DNA from: Loktanella fryxellensis
Lineage (GTDB): Bacteria > Pseudomonadota > Alphaproteobacteria > Rhodobacterales > Rhodobacteraceae
Reading direction: 5' to 3'
Assembly: GCF_900110065.1 (NCBI RefSeq)
Contig: NZ_FOCI01000001.1
Coordinates: forward strand, 248,001-312,000
Length of the DNA stretch: 64,000 nt
Part shown: in pieces, positions 1 through 9,260 of the stretch
Position numbering within the stretch: the first letter of the stretch is position 1
How the letters are laid out: every line of letters begins with the position of its first letter
Notes under the pieces: model-generated
What the model saw: the letters and a program-made list of their open reading frames with translations, nothing else
The model's database searches: none
Told to the model about the DNA's origin: nothing
Position numbers and translations under genes: made by a program

Positions 1-15
1 GCGCGGCCCGCGTGT

Positions 16-110
16 GGTTGCGCCAAATTCGCGGTCAATCTGTCTGACCGCCTGAAACTTTGGCGCAACCGACGCCGTGATTGTGTCAACCAGTCACCCG
101 TGTCGGTTGC
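16..110. other. nested inverted repeats upstream of valine operon
   Basis: A 12-bp perfect inverted repeat (16-27 with 59-70) encloses a second 7-bp one (31-37 with 45-51). The right outer arm can instead pair downstream: 65-73 is complementary to 102-110, so the two foldings exclude each other. A third stem is possible between 109-114 and 125-130. I see no convincing gene here. It could be the end of a structured RNA or leader that begins outside the window; the identity is unknown. Confidence 0.5.
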
Positions 111-135
111 CCCCAATGCAGCCGGGGGGCTTGGT

Positions 136-178
136 CGCCCGCATCCGGCTCCAGACCGGATGCGGGCGTTTCGTTTTG
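136..178 (+). terminator. intrinsic terminator
   Basis: A 13-bp perfect stem (136-148 with 156-168) with a 7-nt loop is followed by TTTCGTTTT, the standard layout of a Rho-independent terminator on the plus strand. It ends transcription from upstream of the window, or acts as an attenuator in front of the acyl-CoA dehydrogenase gene at 245. Confidence 0.75.
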
Positions 179-206
179 ACAATCCCGCACCCGACGGCCA
201 TCGTTT

Positions 207-224
207 AATGAACACCCGTTCATT
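207..224. promoter_or_regulatory. candidate operator AATGAAC-N4-GTTCATT
   Basis: A perfect dyad with 7-bp arms and a 4-nt spacer sits 21 bp before the start codon of the first valine-degradation gene and just ahead of its Shine-Dalgarno GGAGGGGG. The TGAAC...GTTCA form resembles operators of TetR-type regulators of fatty-acid and branched-chain amino-acid catabolism. The assignment to a regulator family is inference. Confidence 0.5.
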
Positions 225-244
225 TCCTTGGGAGGGGGACTGAC

Positions 245-1384
245 ATGGATTTCGCGCTCAGCGACGAACAGACCGCCATCTTCGACATGGCGCAGGCCTG
301 TGGGGCCGAACACATCGCCCCCTTCGCCCGCCAGTGGGAAAGGGACGGCACCATCCCCAAGGACCTGTGGCCGAAACTGGCCGACCTCGGCTTCGGTGGC
401 CTCTATGTCTCCGAGGACGCGGGCGGCACGGCATTGACCCGCCTCGACGCCACGCTGGTGTTCGAGGCGCTGTCGATGGCCTGCCCGTCCGTCGCGGCCT
501 TTTTGTCGATCCACAACATGTGCGCGCGGATGATCGACCAGTTCGGGTCCGACGCGATGAAGGACCGTCTGCTGCCAGACGCCATCGCGATGCACACCGT
601 CCTGTCCTATTGCCTGACGGAACCCGCAAGCGGGTCCGACGCCGCGGCGTTGAAGACGCGCGCCGTGCGCAGCAACGCGGGCTACGCGCTGACCGGGACC
701 AAGGCCTTCATCTCGGGCGGTGGCTATTCCGACGCCTACATCGTCATGGCCCGCACCAGCGAGGATGGGGCGCGCGGCATCAGCGCCTTCGTCGTGGCGG
801 ACGGCACGCCGGGGCTCAGCTTTGGCGGGCTGGAGGACAAGATGGGCTGGCGCAGCCAGCCGACCCGTCAGGTGCAGTTGGACGATTGCAACATTGCAGG
901 TGCCGATCTGCTGGGTGAGGAAGGCAAGGGTTTCACTTATGCGATGAAGGGGCTGGACGGGGGGCGGCTCAACATCGCCGCCTGCTCCTTGGGGGCGGCA
1001 CAGGCGGCGCTCGACCAGACCCGCAGCTATATGGCAGAGCGAAAGGCCTTCGGGCGGTCCATCGACCAGTTCCAGGCACTGCAGTTCCGGCTTGCCGACA
1101 TGGAGATCGCCTTGCAATCCGCCCGCACCTTCTTGCGGCAGGCGGCGTGGAAGCTCGACACCGGCGCGCCAGACGCAACCCGCTTTTGCGCGATGGCGAA
1201 GAAACTGGTGACCGAAACCGGGTCGGAAGTCGCCGATCAGTGCCTGCAACTGCACGGCGGCTACGGGTATCTTGCCGATTACGGGATCGAGAAGATCGTC
1301 CGCGACCTGCGCGTGCACCAGATCCTCGAAGGCACGAACGAGATCATGCGCCTCATCGTTGCCCGCGACCTGATCGCATCATGA
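245..1384 (+). CDS. acyl-CoA dehydrogenase (isobutyryl-CoA dehydrogenase type)
   Basis: A 379-residue flavoprotein of the acyl-CoA dehydrogenase family that would oxidise a short or branched acyl-CoA to its 2-enoyl form and pass electrons to ETF. The N-terminal helical domain, a central beta domain (AFISGGGYSDAYIV around residue 155) and the C-terminal helical domain are complete. The catalytic glutamate is in LEGTNE near residue 362. The start is the ATG at 245, preceded by a strong GGAGGGGG. Its stop overlaps the start of the 3-hydroxyisobutyryl-CoA hydrolase gene by ATGA, and mmsB follows the same way, so the substrate is most likely isobutyryl-CoA from valine. The substrate is inferred from neighbours; a general short-chain enzyme is the alternative. 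Confidence 0.9.
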   Translation: MDFALSDEQTAIFDMAQACGAEHIAPFARQWERDGTIPKDLWPKLADLGFGGLYVSEDAGGTALTRLDATLVFEALSMACPSVAAFLSIHNMCARMIDQFGSDAMKDRLLPDAIAMHTVLSYCLTEPASGSDAAALKTRAVRSNAGYALTGTKAFISGGGYSDAYIVMARTSEDGARGISAFVVADGTPGLSFGGLEDKMGWRSQPTRQVQLDDCNIAGADLLGEEGKGFTYAMKGLDGGRLNIAACSLGAAQAALDQTRSYMAERKAFGRSIDQFQALQFRLADMEIALQSARTFLRQAAWKLDTGAPDATRFCAMAKKLVTETGSEVADQCLQLHGGYGYLADYGIEKIVRDLRVHQILEGTNEIMRLIVARDLIAS

Positions 1385-2424
1385 CCGAGCACCTTCACGT
1401 CCGGCAGGACGGCCACGCGGGCCGCATCACGCTGACCCGTGAAGCGGCGCTGAACGCCCTGACCCCCGCCATGGTCCACGGGATCGAGGATGCGCTGACC
1501 CGCTGGCGCCATGACCCGGCGGTGGCGCTGGTCATCATCGACGCGGCGGGCCCGAAGGCTTTCTGCGCCGGTGGCGACGTGGCCGCCCTGCACGCAGCGG
1601 GGATGGCTGGCGACTACGGCGATGCGCGCCGGTTCTGGCGCGACGAATACCGCGTGAATGCGATGATCGCGGGTTACGGCAAACCCGTCGTCACGCTGAT
1701 GCAGGGCTTCGTCATGGGCGGCGGCGTAGGACTAGGCTGCCACGCCAGCCACCGCATCGTGGGCGAGACCAGCCGCATTGCCCTGCCCGAATGCGGCATC
1801 GGTCTGGTGCCGGACGTGGGATCGACCCTGCTGCTGGCCCGTGCGCCGGGACGGTTGGGCGAATACCTTGGCCTGACCGGCGACCGGATGGATGCGGGCG
1901 ATGCGATCCACGCGGGCTTTGCCGACAGCTTCGTGCCGCAGGACCGCTGGGCGGGGCTGGTGGACGCGCTGTGCGCGCACGGCGATGTCGGCATGATCGC
2001 CACCACGACCCTGCCCGCCCCGCCGTCTAAACTGGCGGCGTGGCAGGCCGAGATCGACACGGCCTTCGCCGCCCCCGACCTCTCTGCCATCGGCGACCGT
2101 CCCGACGCAGTGCCACCCGCCCCCATCGCCCACGCCCTCGACCTGATGGGACGCAACGCGCCGCTGTCGATGGCCTGCACGCTGGCCATCGTGCGGGCGG
2201 TCCGCGACGACCCCTCGATCCGCACCGCACTGGGACTGGAGTTCCGCTTCACCCACCGGGCGATGGCGGACGCGGATTTCCTCGAAGGGGTCCGCGCCCT
2301 GCTGATCGACCGCGACCGCACACCCCGCTGGCGGCACACCGACTGGCAGGTGCCCGCGGCCGAGGTCGCGGCCCTTCTTGCACCACTCGGGCCAGAGGCC
2401 CTTCATCCTGAGGATCATCCATGA
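1381..2424 (+). CDS. 3-hydroxyisobutyryl-CoA hydrolase (enoyl-CoA hydratase/isomerase family)
   Basis: A 347-residue crotonase-fold protein. It has the oxyanion-hole segments FCAGGDVAAL (about residues 61-70) and GFVMGGGVGLG, followed by ALPECGIGLVPDVG, and the longer C-terminal half that separates 3-hydroxyisobutyryl-CoA hydrolases from plain enoyl-CoA hydratases of about 260 residues. It would release free 3-hydroxyisobutyrate in valine breakdown. The frame stays open upstream, but the ATG at 1381 is chosen because it overlaps the preceding stop (ATGA) and matches the family N-terminus. The next gene, mmsB, overlaps by another ATGA and would use the product. Translational coupling across all three genes is likely. 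Confidence 0.88.
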   Translation: MTEHLHVRQDGHAGRITLTREAALNALTPAMVHGIEDALTRWRHDPAVALVIIDAAGPKAFCAGGDVAALHAAGMAGDYGDARRFWRDEYRVNAMIAGYGKPVVTLMQGFVMGGGVGLGCHASHRIVGETSRIALPECGIGLVPDVGSTLLLARAPGRLGEYLGLTGDRMDAGDAIHAGFADSFVPQDRWAGLVDALCAHGDVGMIATTTLPAPPSKLAAWQAEIDTAFAAPDLSAIGDRPDAVPPAPIAHALDLMGRNAPLSMACTLAIVRAVRDDPSIRTALGLEFRFTHRAMADADFLEGVRALLIDRDRTPRWRHTDWQVPAAEVAALLAPLGPEALHPEDHP

Positions 2425-3293
2425 ACATCGCCTTCATCGGGCTGGGCAACATGGGCGCGCCCATGGCCGCCAATCTGGCCCGTGCCGGTCACGCCGTCAC
2501 CGGCTTTGACACCCACGCCCGGCCCGACGGCCTGACCATGGCCGACAGCGCCGCCGCCGCCGTGGCGGATGCCGACGTGGTCATCACCATGCTGCCCAAC
2601 GGCGCGATCCTGCGCAGCGTCGCCGCCGACATCCATGCCGCCATGCGCACCGGCGCGGTGCACCTCGACTGTTCCACCGTGGATGTGGAGGCCGCCCGCG
2701 CCGTGGCGGAGGCGGCACACGCTGCGGGCCTGACGGCCATCGACGCGCCGGTGTCCGGCGGCATCGGCGGCGCCACCAACGGCACGCTGACGTTCATGGC
2801 GGGCGGTCCGGTGGCGGCGTTCGAGACGTGCCGCCCCCTGTTCGAGGTCATGGGACAAAAGGTCGTGCATTGCGGTGACGCTGGCAACGGTCAGGCGGCC
2901 AAGATCTGCAACAACATGATCCTCGGCGTCACGATGATCGCCACCTGCGAGGCGTTCAACCTGGCCGACCGGCTGGGGCTGGACCGTCAGGCGATGTTCG
3001 ACGTGGTCAGCACGTCCTCCGGGTCGAGCTGGTCGATGAACGCCTATTGCCCCGCCCCCGGCGTCGGCCCCACGTCCCCCGCCGACAACGGCTACAAACC
3101 CGGTTTCGCCGCCGACCTGATGCTGAAGGACCTCACATTGGCGCAGCAAGCGGCCAAGGCCGCCGATGCGGACACGCCCTTGGGCGAGGCGGCGCGTGCG
3201 CTCTATGACCAGTTCGTCAACCGCGAGGATGGTGCCGGGCGCGACTTTTCGGCGATGCTGCCGCGGTTCTCGGAACGGTCGCGCAGAGGGTGA
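2421..3293 (+). CDS. mmsB: 3-hydroxyisobutyrate dehydrogenase
   Basis: A 290-residue NAD-dependent beta-hydroxyacid dehydrogenase that oxidises 3-hydroxyisobutyrate to methylmalonate semialdehyde. The N-terminal Rossmann motif IAFIGLGNMGAPMA (residues 3-16), the substrate loop DAPVSGGIGGATNGT (about 111-125) and the catalytic-lysine segment GNGQAAKICNN (about 155-165) are all present. Length is normal for the family. The ATG overlaps the stop of the hydrolase gene. It is the last gene of the valine operon; the converging uvrA gene ends 72 bp further on, beyond a hairpin-rich repeat. The next enzyme of the pathway (mmsA) is not in the window. Confidence 0.92.
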   Translation: MNIAFIGLGNMGAPMAANLARAGHAVTGFDTHARPDGLTMADSAAAAVADADVVITMLPNGAILRSVAADIHAAMRTGAVHLDCSTVDVEAARAVAEAAHAAGLTAIDAPVSGGIGGATNGTLTFMAGGPVAAFETCRPLFEVMGQKVVHCGDAGNGQAAKICNNMILGVTMIATCEAFNLADRLGLDRQAMFDVVSTSSGSSWSMNAYCPAPGVGPTSPADNGYKPGFAADLMLKDLTLAQQAAKAADADTPLGEAARALYDQFVNREDGAGRDFSAMLPRFSERSRRG

Positions 3294-3300
3294 GGCCGGA

Positions 3301-3355
3301 GGGGGGCCAGCCCCCCGGCTGCGCCGCCCCCCGGGATATTTTCGACCAGAAGAAG
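3301..3355 (-). repeat. hairpin-head repeat, copy 1
   Basis: Read on the minus strand it starts with the head CTTCTTCTGG, then TCGAAAATATCCCGG, and continues into a GC stretch ending in a hairpin of six G and six C around CTGG (plus-strand 3301-3316). It lies in the 72-bp gap between the converging mmsB and uvrA genes. The extension GGCGGCGCAGCC plus hairpin is almost identical to copy 6 at 63714. Seen from mmsB, the hairpin is followed at a distance by ATATTTT. Confidence 0.85.
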
Positions 3356-3365
3356 GGACTGGCCG

Positions 3366-6272
3366 CTATTCGGCGGCCACATTGCGTTTGGGTTTCAGCA
3401 TCGGTTTCAGGTAGCGGCCAGTGTGGCTCGCCTCGACCTCGGCCACCTGCTCCGGCGTGCCTTCGGCCACGATGCGACCACCGCCGTCGCCGCCTTCGGG
3501 TCCGATGTCGATCAGGTGGTCGGCAGTCTTGATGACGTCGAGGTTGTGTTCGATCACGACCACCGAGTTGCCTTGATCCACCAGCTCGTGCAGCACCTCA
3601 AGCAGTTTGCGCACATCCTCGAAATGCAGGCCCGTCGTGGGTTCGTCGAGGATGTAGAGCGTGCGGCCCGTAGACTGGCGCGCCAGTTCCTTGGACAGTT
3701 TCACGCGCTGCGCCTCGCCACCCGACAGGGTCGTGGCCTGCTGGCCGACCTTGATGTAACCCAGACCGACGCGCACCAGCGCGTCCATCTTGGTGCGGAT
3801 CGACGGGACGGCGGTGAAGAAGGCCTGCGCATCCTCGACCGTCATATCGAGCACGTCGGCGATACTCTTGTTCTTGAACTTCACCTCCAGCGTTTCGCGG
3901 TTGTAACGCGCGCCCTTGCAGGTTTCGCACGTCACATAGACGTCCGGCAGGAAGTGCATCTCGATCTTGATGACGCCGTCGCCCTGACACGCCTCGCACC
4001 GCCCGCCCTTGACGTTGAACGAAAAGCGGCCGGGCTTGTAACCGCGGGTCTTCGCCTCTGGCAAGCCTGCGAACCAGTCGCGGATCGGTGTGAAGGCACC
4101 GGTATAGGTCGCGGGGTTCGACCGGGGCGTGCGCCCAATGGCGCGCTGGTCGATATCGATGACCTTGTCGAGATGCTCGAACCCCTTGATCGTCTCGCAG
4201 GGCGCAGGCGCCTGCCGCGCGCCGTTCAGCTTCATCGCCGCGTTCTTGAACAACGTCTCGATGGTCAGTGTGGATTTGCCGCCGCCAGACACGCCGGTGA
4301 CGCAGACGAACTGGCCCAGCGGGAAATCCGCCGTGACCTCGTGCAGGTTGTTGCCCGTGGCCTTCACCACGGTCAGCTTCTTGCCGTTGCCCTTGCGGCG
4401 GGTGACGGGAACCGCGATCTCGCGCTTGCCGGTCAGGTACATGCCGGTGATGGAATTCGGGTCGGCCATGATCTCGGCCGGGGTACCCTTGGCCACGACC
4501 TGACCGCCGTGGATGCCCGCACCGGGGCCGATGTCGAAGACGTAGTCGGCCTCACGGATCGCCTCTTCGTCGTGTTCCACGACGATGACCGTATTGCCCT
4601 GATCGCGCAGATTTTTCAGCGTCGTGAGCAGGCGGTCGTTGTCGCGCTGGTGCAGGCCGATGCTGGGTTCGTCCAGTACATAGAGCACGCCTGTCAGGCC
4701 CGACCCGATCTGGCTGGCGAGCCTGATCCGCTGGGACTCGCCCCCCGACAGGGTGCCCGCATTGCGCGCCATAGTAAGGTAATTCAGGCCCACGTTGTTC
4801 AGGAACCCCAGACGTTCGCGGATTTCCTTGAGGATGGCCTTCGCGATCTCGTTCTTCTGCTTGCTCAACTGGTCCGGCACCGCAAGGCACCAGTCATAGG
4901 CTTCGGCGATGCTCATCTGCACGATCTGGCCGACGTGCAGGCGTTCGCTGGCGAGGCCGTTCACAGGGCCGATCTTGATCGCCAGCGCCTCTGGCCGCAG
5001 GCGATAGCCGCCACAGGTGCCGCAGGGACGGTTGTTCTGATACTGCTCGAACTCTTCGCGGACCCACGCGCTGTCCGTCTCGCGGAAGCGGCGTTCCATG
5101 TTGGGAATCACGCCCTCGAACGGGCGCGACACGGTATAGACGCGGCCGCCTTCGTCGTAGCGGAACTTGATTTCCTCGGTGCCAGAGCCGCGCAGGAAAA
5201 CCTCCTGGAACTTCGGGTCGAGGTCCTTCCAGCGGGCGTTCTTGGGAAAGCCGTAATGCTTGGCGATCGCCTCGATCGTCTGCAGGAAATACGGTGATTT
5301 GCCCTTGCGCCACGGCGCCAGCGCACCGTCGGCAATCTTCAGCGTCACGTCCGGCACCACGAGCTGTTCGTCGAAGAATAGTTCCACCCCCAACCCGTCG
5401 CAGGATGGGCAGGCACCGACGGGGGCGTTGAAGGAAAACAGGCGCGGTTCGATTTCGGGAATGGTGAAGCCAGAGACCGGGCAGGCAAACTTCTCGGAAA
5501 ACGTGATCCGCTCCGGCTCCGGCACGTCGCTGCCATCCTCGGGGGTGGAGACCGCCAATTCGAGAATCGTGATTCCATCCGCCAGATCGAGCGCGGTGCG
5601 GAAGCTGTCGGCGAGGCGCGTCTCCAGCCCCTCGCGTACGACGATCCGGTCCACCACCACGTCGATGTCGTGGCGGAACTTCTTGTCCAGCACAGGTGGT
5701 GTATCGAGTTCATAGAACTCGCCGTCGACCTTGACCCGCTGGAACCCCTGCTTGCGCAGGTCGAGGAATTCCTTGCGGTATTCACCCTTGCGGTCGCGGA
5801 TGATGGGCGCGAGCAGATAGCCCCGCGTCCCTTCCGGCATCGCCATGACGCGGTCGACCATGTCCTGCACCTGCTGCGCCTCGATCGGAAGTCCCGTAGC
5901 GGGGGAATAGGGCGTGCCCGCGCGGGCGAACAACAGGCGCAGGTAGTCGTAGATTTCCGTGATCGTACCGACGGTGGACCGGGGGTTCTTCGATGTGGTC
6001 TTCTGCTCGATCGAAATGGCGGGCGACAGGCCGCTGATGTGGTCCACATCGGGCTTTTCCATCATGTCGAGGAACTGACGCGCATAGGCGCTCAGGCTTT
6101 CGACGTAGCGCCGCTGCCCTTCCGCATAGATCGTGTCGAAGGCGAGGCTCGACTTGCCGGACCCGGACAGCCCGGTGATGACGACCAGCTGGTCGCGCGG
6201 AATGTCCACGTCGATGTTCTTGAGGTTGTGTTCGCGCGCACCGCGCACCTCGATGTTCTTCAGCTCGGCCAT
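3366..6272 (-). CDS. uvrA: excinuclease ABC subunit A
   Basis: A 968-residue damage-recognition ATPase of nucleotide excision repair. It carries two ABC ATPase units: Walker A motifs [10 protein letters not shown] near residue 34 and [10 protein letters not shown] near residue 670, and signature motifs LSGGESQRI and LSGGEAQRV. Zinc-binding cysteine clusters include [19 protein letters not shown] and the CEACQGDG...CETCKGAR module in the second half. The length is slightly above the usual 940-960. The start is the ATG at 6272. A consensus alphaproteobacterial LexA site lies 67-81 bp upstream, so SOS induction is expected. It is transcribed alone, converging on the valine operon. Confidence 0.98.
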   Translation of the reverse strand: MAELKNIEVRGAREHNLKNIDVDIPRDQLVVITGLSGSGKSSLAFDTIYAEGQRRYVESLSAYARQFLDMMEKPDVDHISGLSPAISIEQKTTSKNPRSTVGTITEIYDYLRLLFARAGTPYSPATGLPIEAQQVQDMVDRVMAMPEGTRGYLLAPIIRDRKGEYRKEFLDLRKQGFQRVKVDGEFYELDTPPVLDKKFRHDIDVVVDRIVVREGLETRLADSFRTALDLADGITILELAVSTPEDGSDVPEPERITFSEKFACPVSGFTIPEIEPRLFSFNAPVGACPSCDGLGVELFFDEQLVVPDVTLKIADGALAPWRKGKSPYFLQTIEAIAKHYGFPKNARWKDLDPKFQEVFLRGSGTEEIKFRYDEGGRVYTVSRPFEGVIPNMERRFRETDSAWVREEFEQYQNNRPCGTCGGYRLRPEALAIKIGPVNGLASERLHVGQIVQMSIAEAYDWCLAVPDQLSKQKNEIAKAILKEIRERLGFLNNVGLNYLTMARNAGTLSGGESQRIRLASQIGSGLTGVLYVLDEPSIGLHQRDNDRLLTTLKNLRDQGNTVIVVEHDEEAIREADYVFDIGPGAGIHGGQVVAKGTPAEIMADPNSITGMYLTGKREIAVPVTRRKGNGKKLTVVKATGNNLHEVTADFPLGQFVCVTGVSGGGKSTLTIETLFKNAAMKLNGARQAPAPCETIKGFEHLDKVIDIDQRAIGRTPRSNPATYTGAFTPIRDWFAGLPEAKTRGYKPGRFSFNVKGGRCEACQGDGVIKIEMHFLPDVYVTCETCKGARYNRETLEVKFKNKSIADVLDMTVEDAQAFFTAVPSIRTKMDALVRVGLGYIKVGQQATTLSGGEAQRVKLSKELARQSTGRTLYILDEPTTGLHFEDVRKLLEVLHELVDQGNSVVVIEHNLDVIKTADHLIDIGPEGGDGGGRIVAEGTPEQVAEVEASHTGRYLKPMLKPKRNVAAE

Positions 6273-6338
6273 GGTGCCCCCTCGGACGTGTCGGTGTTAG
6301 ACATAGCGATGTGCCGCAGGTCTGCCAGTGGCGATACT

Positions 6339-6353
6339 GAACGAAGTGTGAAC
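6339..6353. promoter_or_regulatory. LexA (SOS) box GAAC-N7-GAAC
   Basis: The direct repeat GAAC GAAGTGT GAAC matches the LexA operator established for alphaproteobacteria (GTTC-N7-GTTC on the other strand). It sits 67-81 bp before the uvrA start codon, a classical SOS gene, so the match is very unlikely to be chance. Confidence 0.85.
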
Positions 6354-6604
6354 ATGCGTCAATTTACCCGGTGACACGGGCAGGATACACCCTCGTCATC
6401 CAACCGATCCGACCGACTCTTCCGCCGGTCAGAGGTCAGAAAAGGTTTTGCGCAGCCGGGCTTACGTGCCATGCTTGGCAAAATTGACCGCACCTGATCA
6501 GACAAGACTGATTTTCGTAGCAGATGCCTTTCTTGCATGCATCTGCAGCGCGTCCGTGCAGGTTGTCGTTAATCATGAAGTCTGTTTCCGATCGAAGTGT
6601 TCCC

Positions 6605-7084
6605 ATGACCGACCTCGACCAGAATTCTCTGTTCCCATACCGCGAGATCGTGCAGTCGATCATCGACCGGATGTCGACCGCACTTCTGAATGACGATGCG
6701 GTGCAGTTCGCGTCATGCTTTTCGATGCCCGTCGTGATCCAGACCTTCGACGATCAGCGCGTGATCTCGGGGCTGGAGGAACTGCGCCGCATGTTCGACG
6801 ACATCCGACTGGTGCTGACGAATTTCGCGGTCACGACCATCGTCCAGCGCTGCAGCGATGCGGCATTGATCGGCAGCACCCGGATCAGCGCCTGTGGCGA
6901 AGGGCACATCCTGTCGGATGCCCAAGTTATCCTGCCGCCGTTTCCGATCCTGCTGGGGCTGCACGCCGTCGACGGGATCTGGCGGGTGGATACCGGACAA
7001 TTCGCGATCATCAGGGGCAAGTGGCTGACGGCCGCCCTAATGGGCACCGTCTCGCTCGACCGGGAACCGCCGGTCGCCCCATAG
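6605..7084 (+). CDS. SnoaL-like (NTF2-fold) protein of unknown role
   Basis: A small soluble protein of about 159 residues if started at 6605. The segment YREIVQSIIDRMSTALLNDD, then a block about a redirected fall in activity (FDDQRVISGLEELRRMF) and a C-terminal GIWRVDTGQFAI strand, is the usual order of NTF2/SnoaL-like domains found in Rhodobacteraceae. I cannot name a ligand or reaction. The start is uncertain: ATGs at 6524 and 6575 are in frame, but only the one at 6605 has a GAAG-type ribosome site at good distance and fits the domain. It is divergent from uvrA and converges on lpd. Confidence 0.65.
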   Translation: MTDLDQNSLFPYREIVQSIIDRMSTALLNDDAVQFASCFSMPVVIQTFDDQRVISGLEELRRMFDDIRLVLTNFAVTTIVQRCSDAALIGSTRISACGEGHILSDAQVILPPFPILLGLHAVDGIWRVDTGQFAIIRGKWLTAALMGTVSLDREPPVAP

Positions 7085-7120
7085 GACGGCGGCACGCCAG
7101 GCCGGGCAGATGCCACCCAA

Positions 7121-8521
7121 TTACATGTGGACGACGCGGCCATAGGCGTCGAGAACGCTTTCGTGCATCATTTCCGACAGGGTTGGGTGCGGGAAGACCG
7201 TGTTCATCAAATCCTCTTCCGTCGTCTCCAGCTGACGGCCGATGACATAGCCCTGAATCAGTTCGGTCACTTCTGCGCCCACCATGTGCGCGCCCAGCAG
7301 CTCTCCAGTCGCCGCATCGAACACGGTCTTGACGAAGCCTTCCGCCTCTCCCAGCGCGATGGCCTTGCCGTTGCCGATGAACGGGAACTTGCCGACCTTC
7401 ACGTCATAGCCCAGCTCCTTGGCCTTCGCCTCGGTGTAGCCGACGGACGCGATCTGCGGCGTGCAATAGGTGCAGCCGGCGATGCTTTCGGGTTTCACGG
7501 GATGCGGATGCAGGCCCGCGATCAGTTCCGCGACCATGACACCTTCGTGGCTCGCCTTGTGCGCCAGCCACGGTGCGCCCGCGATGTCGCCGATGGCGTA
7601 GACCCCGTCGGCACCCGTGCGGCAGTATTCGTCGGTGACGACATGGGTGCGGTCGATCTTCACGCCCAGCTCTTCTAGCCCCAGATCCTCCACGTTGCCG
7701 ACGATGCCGACCGCGCTGATGACCGTGTCGAAGACGTGCTTCTCGACGCGGCCAGCCACCTCGATATGGGCGGTGACGCGGCCGGCCTTGGGGTCGCGGT
7801 CCAGCTGCTTGACCACGGCCTTTTCCATGATCGTCATGCCCTGCTTGACGAACTGCTTGCGGGCAAAGGCCGACACCTCCGCATCCTCGACGGGCAGGAT
7901 GCGGTCCATCACCTCGACCACGGTGGTCTTGGCACCCATTGTGTTGAAGAAGCTGGCGAATTCGATACCGATGGCACCGGACCCGATGACCAGCAGATCC
8001 TTTGGCATCCGTTTGGCGACCAGCGCATCACGATACGCCCAGACCAGATCGCCGTCCGATTCGAGGCCCGGCAGGTTGCGGGCGCGGGCACCGGTGGCAA
8101 GGATGATGTTCTTGGCCGTCAACTCCTGCGTGTCCTTGGCGGTCTTGACGCTCACCTGCCCCTTGGCGGTGATCCGGGCGGTGCCCATGATCGTTGTGAT
8201 CTTGTTCTTCTTCATCAGGTGGCCGATGCCGCTGGACAGCTGGTTGGCCACCCCGCGCGAGCGCTTGATGACGGCGGCCAGATCGAAGGACGGCTTTTCG
8301 ACCGACAGACCGAACTCCTTCGCGCGGTGCATCAGGTGAAACACTTCGGACGACCGCAGCAGCGCCTTGGTCGGGATGCAGCCCCAGTTCAGGCAGATCC
8401 CGCCGAGGTTCTCGCGTTCCACGATCACGACCTTCTGGCCCAACTGGGCGGCGCGGATCGCCGCGACATAGCCGCCGGGACCGGCACCGATCACGATCAC
8501 GTCGAAGTTCTGTGCGGCCAT
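7121..8521 (-). CDS. lpdA: dihydrolipoyl dehydrogenase (E3)
   Basis: A 466-residue FAD disulfide oxidoreductase that re-oxidises dihydrolipoamide in 2-oxo acid dehydrogenase complexes. It shows the FAD dinucleotide motif VIVIGAGPGGYVAAIRAAQLG near the N-terminus, the redox disulfide GGICLNWGCIPTKALL (about residues 40-55), the NAD motif GSGAIGIEFASFF and the C-terminal HPHPTLSE-type segment (FPHPTLSEMMHE) with the catalytic His-Glu pair. The WGCIPTKALL version is the form I associate with pyruvate dehydrogenase in alphaproteobacteria, but no E1 or E2 gene is nearby, so the exact complex is open. It lies 90 bp downstream of the DUF924 gene on the same strand. Confidence 0.95.
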   Translation of the reverse strand: MAAQNFDVIVIGAGPGGYVAAIRAAQLGQKVVIVERENLGGICLNWGCIPTKALLRSSEVFHLMHRAKEFGLSVEKPSFDLAAVIKRSRGVANQLSSGIGHLMKKNKITTIMGTARITAKGQVSVKTAKDTQELTAKNIILATGARARNLPGLESDGDLVWAYRDALVAKRMPKDLLVIGSGAIGIEFASFFNTMGAKTTVVEVMDRILPVEDAEVSAFARKQFVKQGMTIMEKAVVKQLDRDPKAGRVTAHIEVAGRVEKHVFDTVISAVGIVGNVEDLGLEELGVKIDRTHVVTDEYCRTGADGVYAIGDIAGAPWLAHKASHEGVMVAELIAGLHPHPVKPESIAGCTYCTPQIASVGYTEAKAKELGYDVKVGKFPFIGNGKAIALGEAEGFVKTVFDAATGELLGAHMVGAEVTELIQGYVIGRQLETTEEDLMNTVFPHPTLSEMMHESVLDAYGRVVHM

Positions 8522-8611
8522 GGGTCTATCCTGCGCTGGTCGTTGGAAACTGGTTCAATGCTAAACCATCTCCCGCGTGCTGGAAAGACCCCGCCCCCCG
8601 GGTGCGTCGGT

Positions 8612-9193
8612 TCAGGCGTTCGCCGCCATCACCTGCCGCAGCATCGCACCATAACCGCCGTCGCGCAGGAACGACGCCTCTGCCGCGGTCGTCGGCCGGT
8701 CGAGGGCATCGTTGCGATAGGGGAAACGGCCAAAGCTGCGGATGATCGCCCGGTGCGCGCGTGCGTGGTCCAGATTGGCGGCCCCCGCATCGGGCATCCG
8801 CGTGTGGAACAGCCGCACGGCGCGGTCCTGATCGGCGAGGTTCTCCGAATGCATCAGCGGCAGGTAGAAGAACTGCCGCCCCGGCGCATCGATCCGCAGG
8901 TCCCAGTCCCGGTCGATCGCCATCTTGGCCGCCGCCAGCGCCAGCGCATCGGTCGAGAACGCCTCGCCGCTGGCGCGGAACATGTTGCGCGGAAACTGGT
9001 CGGTCAGGATGATATAGGCCAGCGTCTCGCTCGGGCAGGTCAGCCACAGGCCCAGATGACCGTCGGCGGCACGCTGCCAGGTGGACAGGAACCGCTCGCG
9101 GATCGTGGCGTCGATGGCGTCGTCCTGACGATACCAGTCCGCCTCATTCACCTCGTCGAGCCAGTATCCCAGTACGTCCTCCGCGGTCTGCAT
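8612..9193 (-). CDS. DUF924 family protein
   Basis: A 193-residue all-alpha protein. The segments EDVLGYWLDEV at the N-terminus, LTDQFPRNMFR (about residues 64-74), FFYLPLMHSENLADQDRAV and FGRFPYRND are the diagnostic blocks of the DUF924 family (TPR-like fold). The biochemical role of the family is not established. It is cytosolic with no signal peptide. It sits between the MFS permease gene (67 bp upstream) and lpdA on the minus strand, but the spacing is too wide to claim a shared operon. Confidence 0.85.
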   Translation of the reverse strand: MQTAEDVLGYWLDEVNEADWYRQDDAIDATIRERFLSTWQRAADGHLGLWLTCPSETLAYIILTDQFPRNMFRASGEAFSTDALALAAAKMAIDRDWDLRIDAPGRQFFYLPLMHSENLADQDRAVRLFHTRMPDAGAANLDHARAHRAIIRSFGRFPYRNDALDRPTTAAEASFLRDGGYGAMLRQVMAANA

Positions 9194-9260
9194 GTTGCGC
9201 CCTCTCCCCTGCCGACATTGATCTGGCGCAGAAAAGCAGAGCGAATCACTCCTGACAAGG

